A stretch of DNA of 35,078 bases, from contig NZ_JAAKDW010000019.1 in assembly GCF_011038845.1 (NCBI RefSeq), forward strand, positions 1 to 35,078, in the 5' to 3' direction. This DNA is from Enterococcus sp. ZJ1622 (GTDB lineage Bacteria; Bacillota; Bacilli; Lactobacillales; Enterococcaceae). The notes beneath the pieces were generated by a model. It saw only the letters and a list, made by a program, of their open reading frames with translations, was not told the DNA's origin and made no database searches. A program made the position numbers and the translations under genes. The number at the start of each line of letters is the position of its first letter. Positions within the stretch are counted from its first letter, which is position 1. Below, piece after piece: positions 31,425 through 35,078 of this stretch.

Positions 31425-33401
31425 TTAAGCTTTCTTCTTTAAGTAAACAACTGCAGAGATTGCTCCCGCACCTAGCAACAAGCAAGAGACCAATACATAC
31501 GTTTGAAAACCGTTGCTACCGGTCATTGGTACGGAAGCTTTTTGATTGTTTTTGATCGTGATTCGGTTTTCTTCTTTGTATGAATCTTTGTCTACTTTGA
31601 AAGAGATTTCTTTCGTTAATTTTTGATAGTTTTCAGGCGCTTTTGTTTCTTCCAATGAATATTCACCTTCAGTTAAACCAGTGATTTCAAAGTGACCTTC
31701 TTTATCTGATTTTAAGATCGCTGCATTTGCTACATCGTCTACCCATACTGCTTCTTTGACACCGTCTTTATCCGTATCAACTAATCCACCATAATATTTT
31801 CCTTCTGCGTTTTTAGCAGCAAATTCTGCGCCTTCAAGCAGTGTTGCTTTGATTCCTGTTCCAAATAGTCCACTATCGACTTTTAAGAATTTTGCACCAT
31901 AAGTAACAACATCAGCTTTTGATTTTTCGTGGTGTTCTTCCTGATTGAAAGGATTGTTGTTATAAACGAAATCAACGCTATTTGTTAATGGATTTGCGAT
32001 TTCAGCACTCTCATTCACAAACATGTTATAAGTCATTTTTAGATCTTGACCATGTAAATTCGCAACTGTATCACTTACTTGTCCATTATTTACGATAAAA
32101 TCGATCACAAAACCACTATCAGAATTTTCGATTTTATAGTCAGTATTTTCTTTTAATACGACTGAACCATCATTATTTGTTACTTTAATATCTGCTTTTT
32201 CAGCAACATAAGAAAGTCCTTTACCTGCTGTATCTCCCCATTTAAACACGCTGTATGGAGAAGTTTCACTCTTCACACCATTTACTGTAATCCCATCTGT
32301 TCCACCTGCAATATCTGTTGGAATATGAATCGTTCCTTCATAATTAACAGCATCGCCAACTTGGAAAGAATGTTCGTCCCCTGTTCCGTTGGTTACTGTC
32401 TTATCGATTACAGGAGCTTTGTAGTTTACGTAGGAAGCTTTTAAATCACTTATAACACCGTCATTGGTAATTTCAAAGGTTAACCTATTGTGTTCGTCGT
32501 TTCGAGCGTCAGCGCCCAATAAATACTGATCAGCAGTAGGTTCTTGATCTGGTCCAACTACTACTTCTGAAGGAACTTCTACAAAATAGTATTTACCCAA
32601 TGTTAAATCTGTTGCAGTCAGCTTTCCTTGATCATCCGATACAAGATCACCCAATTTTGTTCCCTTTCCAGGTTCGCCTTTATAAAGCTCGAATTTCGCG
32701 TCTTTTAAAGGTGTCTGTTTACTTTGTTCCGTACCATCGTCACCAAATTTCGTTAATTCAAAACTCAACTTAGAAACAATGTTCTTAGGATACAAATGGA
32801 TATCTTTTAAAAATCCTGATCCTGTGTTGTCTGTCATTGGCGCAATCACAACCATTGGTTTTGCTTTTTGCGTGACTAATCCAGCAGCGGATTTACTTTC
32901 ATAAACCACATAGACATTCCCTTTGGAATTGACATAGGCTGGTTGATCAGCAAAAGTGATCTCACCATTTTCATCTACAGCTGAAGTGATTTTATTGGTT
33001 GCATTCTTAACGTACTCACTGTTAGATCCCTTGTCTTCTACATCTTTAACGATTTCGTCCACTTTCGCGTTGGTTAGATCAGAATCTTCAGTCGGTAATA
33101 CTTGATCCGTAATATTTCCTAACGTAAACTCAACATCACCATAATCTGCTTTGTTGTATTTCGTTACACCTGTAGGATATCGATCGTGCGTATAACCATC
33201 ATTTTTGATCCCGTCAATATCAACATTCAATTGTGTATCTTGATCATACATTAATTTATGAACCGTGATATTGATCTTTTCTGGTGGCGTTTTTTGCGTT
33301 ACATCTTCTGCATATGCTCGATACCCCTGAAAGCAGCCTGCAATGATTCCTAATATTCCAACAAGCATTCCAGCATTTTTTACATACCGATTGATTGTCA
33401 T
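31425..33401 (-). CDS. pilA: Major pilin subunit, PilA/Fms21-like
   Basis: 658 aa with AAGGAG ahead of the ATG. Signal peptide to about residue 31 (NAGMLVGILGIIAGCFQGYR). IHLYPKNIVSK near residue 205 is the pilin motif with the linking lysine. Cna-B domains follow (KDAKFELYKGEPGKG near 240; LEGAEFAAKNAEGKY near 540), and YSLEETKAPENYQKL near 590 is the E-box. The sorting signal is VPMTG near 627, then a membrane segment and KKKA tail. It should be polymerised by the class C sortase and anchored to the wall. The name follows the E. faecium plasmid-borne PGC-1 pilin by recall. Confidence 0.8.
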   Translation of the reverse strand: MTINRYVKNAGMLVGILGIIAGCFQGYRAYAEDVTQKTPPEKINITVHKLMYDQDTQLNVDIDGIKNDGYTHDRYPTGVTKYNKADYGDVEFTLGNITDQVLPTEDSDLTNAKVDEIVKDVEDKGSNSEYVKNATNKITSAVDENGEITFADQPAYVNSKGNVYVVYESKSAAGLVTQKAKPMVVIAPMTDNTGSGFLKDIHLYPKNIVSKLSFELTKFGDDGTEQSKQTPLKDAKFELYKGEPGKGTKLGDLVSDDQGKLTATDLTLGKYYFVEVPSEVVVGPDQEPTADQYLLGADARNDEHNRLTFEITNDGVISDLKASYVNYKAPVIDKTVTNGTGDEHSFQVGDAVNYEGTIHIPTDIAGGTDGITVNGVKSETSPYSVFKWGDTAGKGLSYVAEKADIKVTNNDGSVVLKENTDYKIENSDSGFVIDFIVNNGQVSDTVANLHGQDLKMTYNMFVNESAEIANPLTNSVDFVYNNNPFNQEEHHEKSKADVVTYGAKFLKVDSGLFGTGIKATLLEGAEFAAKNAEGKYYGGLVDTDKDGVKEAVWVDDVANAAILKSDKEGHFEITGLTEGEYSLEETKAPENYQKLTKEISFKVDKDSYKEENRITIKNNQKASVPMTGSNGFQTYVLVSCLLLGAGAISAVVYLKKKA

Positions 33402-33452
33402 TTTTTATCTCCTTATTTTATATTTCAACGACTCACGTTGATTAAAATCTGG

Positions 33453-34106
33453 TTATTGTAGCTCTCCCTGTACGACATATCTTTCTTTCCCTTGTGATGT
33501 ATAAACACAAGTAAACAATGTTAATAAAGGTTTCTCTCCTTTCTTTGGTAAAGACAAGAAAGAGTTCTCTTCAGGAACGCCATCGATTAATTTAAAGTAC
33601 TCAGGTACGATAAATTTACGCGTTACCTTGTAACGATAGACGCCATCGTTACTAACTAAATCCATCACCTCCCCTAATGACAACTGTTGAATATCAGAAA
33701 ATAAAACACCTGGCATTTCCATGTTATGACCTGCTAGAACATAGTTTCCTTTGCCCATTTCAGCATCCTCATAAAAATAGGTAGCCGCTCCAAGACTTAA
33801 AGTGTATTGATTGGCGCCTTTAAAAATCGGCAATGCTAAACCAAGTGCAGGTATTTGAATTTGTGCAAATACTTGTTTATTGACACCCATTTCGATTGCT
33901 TCCTTTTGTATGGACAACATTTGACCCAAAGACATATCATTATTAACACTCGTTGCATCGTCCTTATAGCTTTTGGCACCTATATTGATTTGATTCGCAT
34001 AAATATTTTGTTTAAATACTGTTCCTTCATATTTTTGATAAATAACGTAGCCAAACACACTACACAAAACAATTACTATAACTCCTAAAATCAATCTTTT
34101 TTTCAT
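33453..34106 (-). CDS. Sortase, class A-like, of the pilus operon
   Basis: 217 aa from ATG 34106 (GAGGCGG at 8 bases); a longer frame to 34136 overlaps the previous gene. One N-terminal membrane segment (LILGVIVIVLCSVFGYVIY), then the catalytic domain: LAGHNM (His), TLFTCVYTS (Cys) and KERYVVQGEL (Arg). Lacking a C-terminal membrane segment, it resembles class A rather than class C enzymes. It may anchor the finished pilus to the wall or deal with the VPMTG signal. It directly precedes the major pilin gene. Confidence 0.82.
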   Translation of the reverse strand: MKKRLILGVIVIVLCSVFGYVIYQKYEGTVFKQNIYANQINIGAKSYKDDATSVNNDMSLGQMLSIQKEAIEMGVNKQVFAQIQIPALGLALPIFKGANQYTLSLGAATYFYEDAEMGKGNYVLAGHNMEMPGVLFSDIQQLSLGEVMDLVSNDGVYRYKVTRKFIVPEYFKLIDGVPEENSFLSLPKKGEKPLLTLFTCVYTSQGKERYVVQGELQ

Positions 34107-34119
34107 TTCAGCATCCGCC

Positions 34120-34350
34120 TCATATTTTAATATCATTAACTTCTAAAAGTAATTGACAACCGCTCTCTACTCTTGCGTAGGTGCGTTTCAGCTTTTTGAA
34201 GTTTTTTATCGCCCCTAATAAGCAAGCTTTCTCTTTTTCCTTTAATCGCATTTCATTAATGTATTGCATAACCGAAAATCTTTTGAGGTGTTTTTGCTTC
34301 ATCATTTTTAACAATTCTTCTTCCATTTTTTCTGTTTCTTTATAGTCCAT
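34120..34350 (-). CDS. First gene of the pilus operon, 76 aa, possible regulator
   Basis: ATG at 34350 with AGAGGG ahead. The product is a basic, helical protein (MDYKETEKMEEELLKMMKQK, then KRFSVMQYINEMRLKEKEKA, then KNFKKLKRTYARVE) with no membrane segment. It stops 13 bases before the sortase start. The size and helix content suit a small DNA- or RNA-binding regulator of the pilus genes, but I recognise no family. Confidence 0.6.
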   Translation of the reverse strand: MDYKETEKMEEELLKMMKQKHLKRFSVMQYINEMRLKEKEKACLLGAIKNFKKLKRTYARVESGCQLLLEVNDIKI

Positions 34351-34407
34351 GATTTTCCCTCTTTCATTGAATTTTCTTATACAAAAATGATTACACTCGA
34401 TATAGAC

Positions 34408-34433
34408 AAAAAAAGACGTGTAATTAACACGTC
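34408..34433 (-). terminator. Intrinsic terminator between the IS and the pilus operon
   Basis: A perfect 7-bp stem (34415-34421 with 34427-34433, loop of 5) runs on the minus strand into TTTTTTT. It should stop minus-strand transcripts coming from the transposase. The IS end begins one base beyond the hairpin at 34435. Confidence 0.7.
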
Positions 34434-34434
34434 A

Positions 34435-35078
34435 CAGACTGTAGACAAAAAGGAGTGGCTTAATTGCCAACTCCTTTTTGGTAGTCTTTGTAGAAATTTG
34501 AAATAAAAAGCCATAGGCTTTTTTGTTTTCCATAGCCATGTGGCTAGTTTTTTTTAATTCATGGCAGCAAACGTAAGCATCGTGTGCGTGGCAACTTTTT
34601 CAAGACCTCGATATTTCGTCCAACGCATACCATGCTTTTCTTTTGCATCTGCAAATATTCGTTCAATAGTTTGTTTTCTCTTTTTATAAATTTCTCTATT
34701 CAACGCCGTATGGCGTTGGTGTTCAAGTTCATCCATAAGATCCGCCCAAACATGTCGAGTTACTACTTTTTGATATTTTGTACTCAAAGTACAGTTTTCA
34801 AGTAATGGACAACTCCTACAGAATTTTGGATTTGATTTATAGGTTCGATAACCATCCCGAGTAATAGTTGAAAATAACAACGGTTGATTATTGGGGCATA
34901 AATAGCAGTCAAAATAGGCATCATAAACAAAGTCTTTTTTACGAAACATTCCTTTTACTCCATGAGGTGCAGTATATGGAAGAATCGGGTAGAGTTTCAA
35001 GTGTGACAGAAAATGAACAAATTTAGGCGTCTTATATCCTGCATCAGCGACAACACGCTTTATATTTGGAAAAGCTCT
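34435..35078 (-). mobile_element. IS1182-like insertion sequence, 3' part (runs off the window)
   Basis: The element end begins at 34435 with CAGACTGTAGAC, judged from where homology with the solo end at 27363 starts. It includes a terminator hairpin (34452-34474) and the transposase gene. The other end is outside the window. Confidence 0.75.
34554..35078 (-). CDS. IS1182-like transposase, C-terminal part (cut by window edge)
   Basis: The frame is open to the right edge in phase; a start at 35000 (TTG) is internal. RVVADAGYKTPKF contains the second aspartate of the DDE triad, and the late AKEKHGMRWTKYRGL contains the glutamate. Between them are paired cysteines (CYLCPN, CRSCPLLENC), a feature of this family's zinc-binding insertion. 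The gene ends in ATHTMLTFAAMN. It catalyses cut-and-paste or copying of the element. The N-terminal domain and first aspartate lie outside the window. Confidence 0.85.
   Translation of the reverse strand, partial: RAFPNIKRVVADAGYKTPKFVHFLSHLKLYPILPYTAPHGVKGMFRKKDFVYDAYFDCYLCPNNQPLLFSTITRDGYRTYKSNPKFCRSCPLLENCTLSTKYQKVVTRHVWADLMDELEHQRHTALNREIYKKRKQTIERIFADAKEKHGMRWTKYRGLEKVATHTMLTFAAMN

Overview
The window looks like part of a large conjugative plasmid or integrative conjugative element from a low-GC Gram-positive bacterium, most likely Enterococcus (probably E. faecium). The reasons are AT-rich DNA, strong Shine-Dalgarno sequences, a Gram-positive type IV secretion (T4SS) operon, and a sortase-assembled pilus locus resembling the plasmid-borne enterococcal PGC-1 (fms20/fms21-pilA) cluster. 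No replication initiator, integrase, rRNA or tRNA is visible. Family assignments come from motif reading and recall, not database searches.

Layout. 1-83: 3' tail of an IS3-like transposase. 80-2231: a nuclease cassette on the minus strand (96-aa protein, secreted/anchored NucA/EndA-type nuclease, 88-aa CXC/CXXC protein, a 56-aa membrane peptide and an 82-aa protein), divergent from a small possible repressor, with a perfect 20-bp palindrome inside the spacer of the minus-strand promoter. 2342-4642: two DNA methyltransferases with no restriction enzyme nearby. 4744-8097: accessory genes, an ArpU-like regulator, a MOBP-type relaxase and MobC. 8229-9242: tandem hairpins, a topoisomerase-type zinc-finger protein and a stem-loop-rich candidate oriT. 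9288-15144: transfer processing genes (ArdC-like protein, DUF3991/TOPRIM primase-like protein, VirD4-type coupling protein, PcfB-like protein). 15261-24394: mating channel genes (coiled-coil proteins, TcpC/VirB8-like protein, bifunctional muralytic enzyme, VirB4, PrgI, VirB6-like protein, Maff2-like pilin candidate and a first gene of unknown function).

The T4SS operon is preceded by a predicted promoter, a 25-codon ORF with a good ribosome binding site, and an intrinsic-terminator hairpin, an arrangement that suggests attenuation. Divergent from it is an IS200/IS605 TnpA-like gene that has lost both its HUH histidine pair and its catalytic tyrosine, appears leaderless, and overlaps a secreted CAP-domain surface protein. 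27494-34350 is a seven-gene pilus operon (two sortases, major pilin PilA, further pilin-like proteins) lying between two directly repeated ends of an IS1182-like element. The right-hand copy carries the transposase, which runs off the window.

How it fits together. The relaxase, MobC, coupling protein, PcfB-like protein and primase-like protein would process and deliver DNA through the T4SS. The methyltransferases and ArdC-like protein plausibly protect incoming DNA. The pilus and CAP protein are surface cargo. Three observations stand out: a short FEER-type motif shared by five otherwise unrelated proteins of the element; the dead transposase coupled to a surface protein; and three copies of a mobile end that each abut a perfect hairpin.
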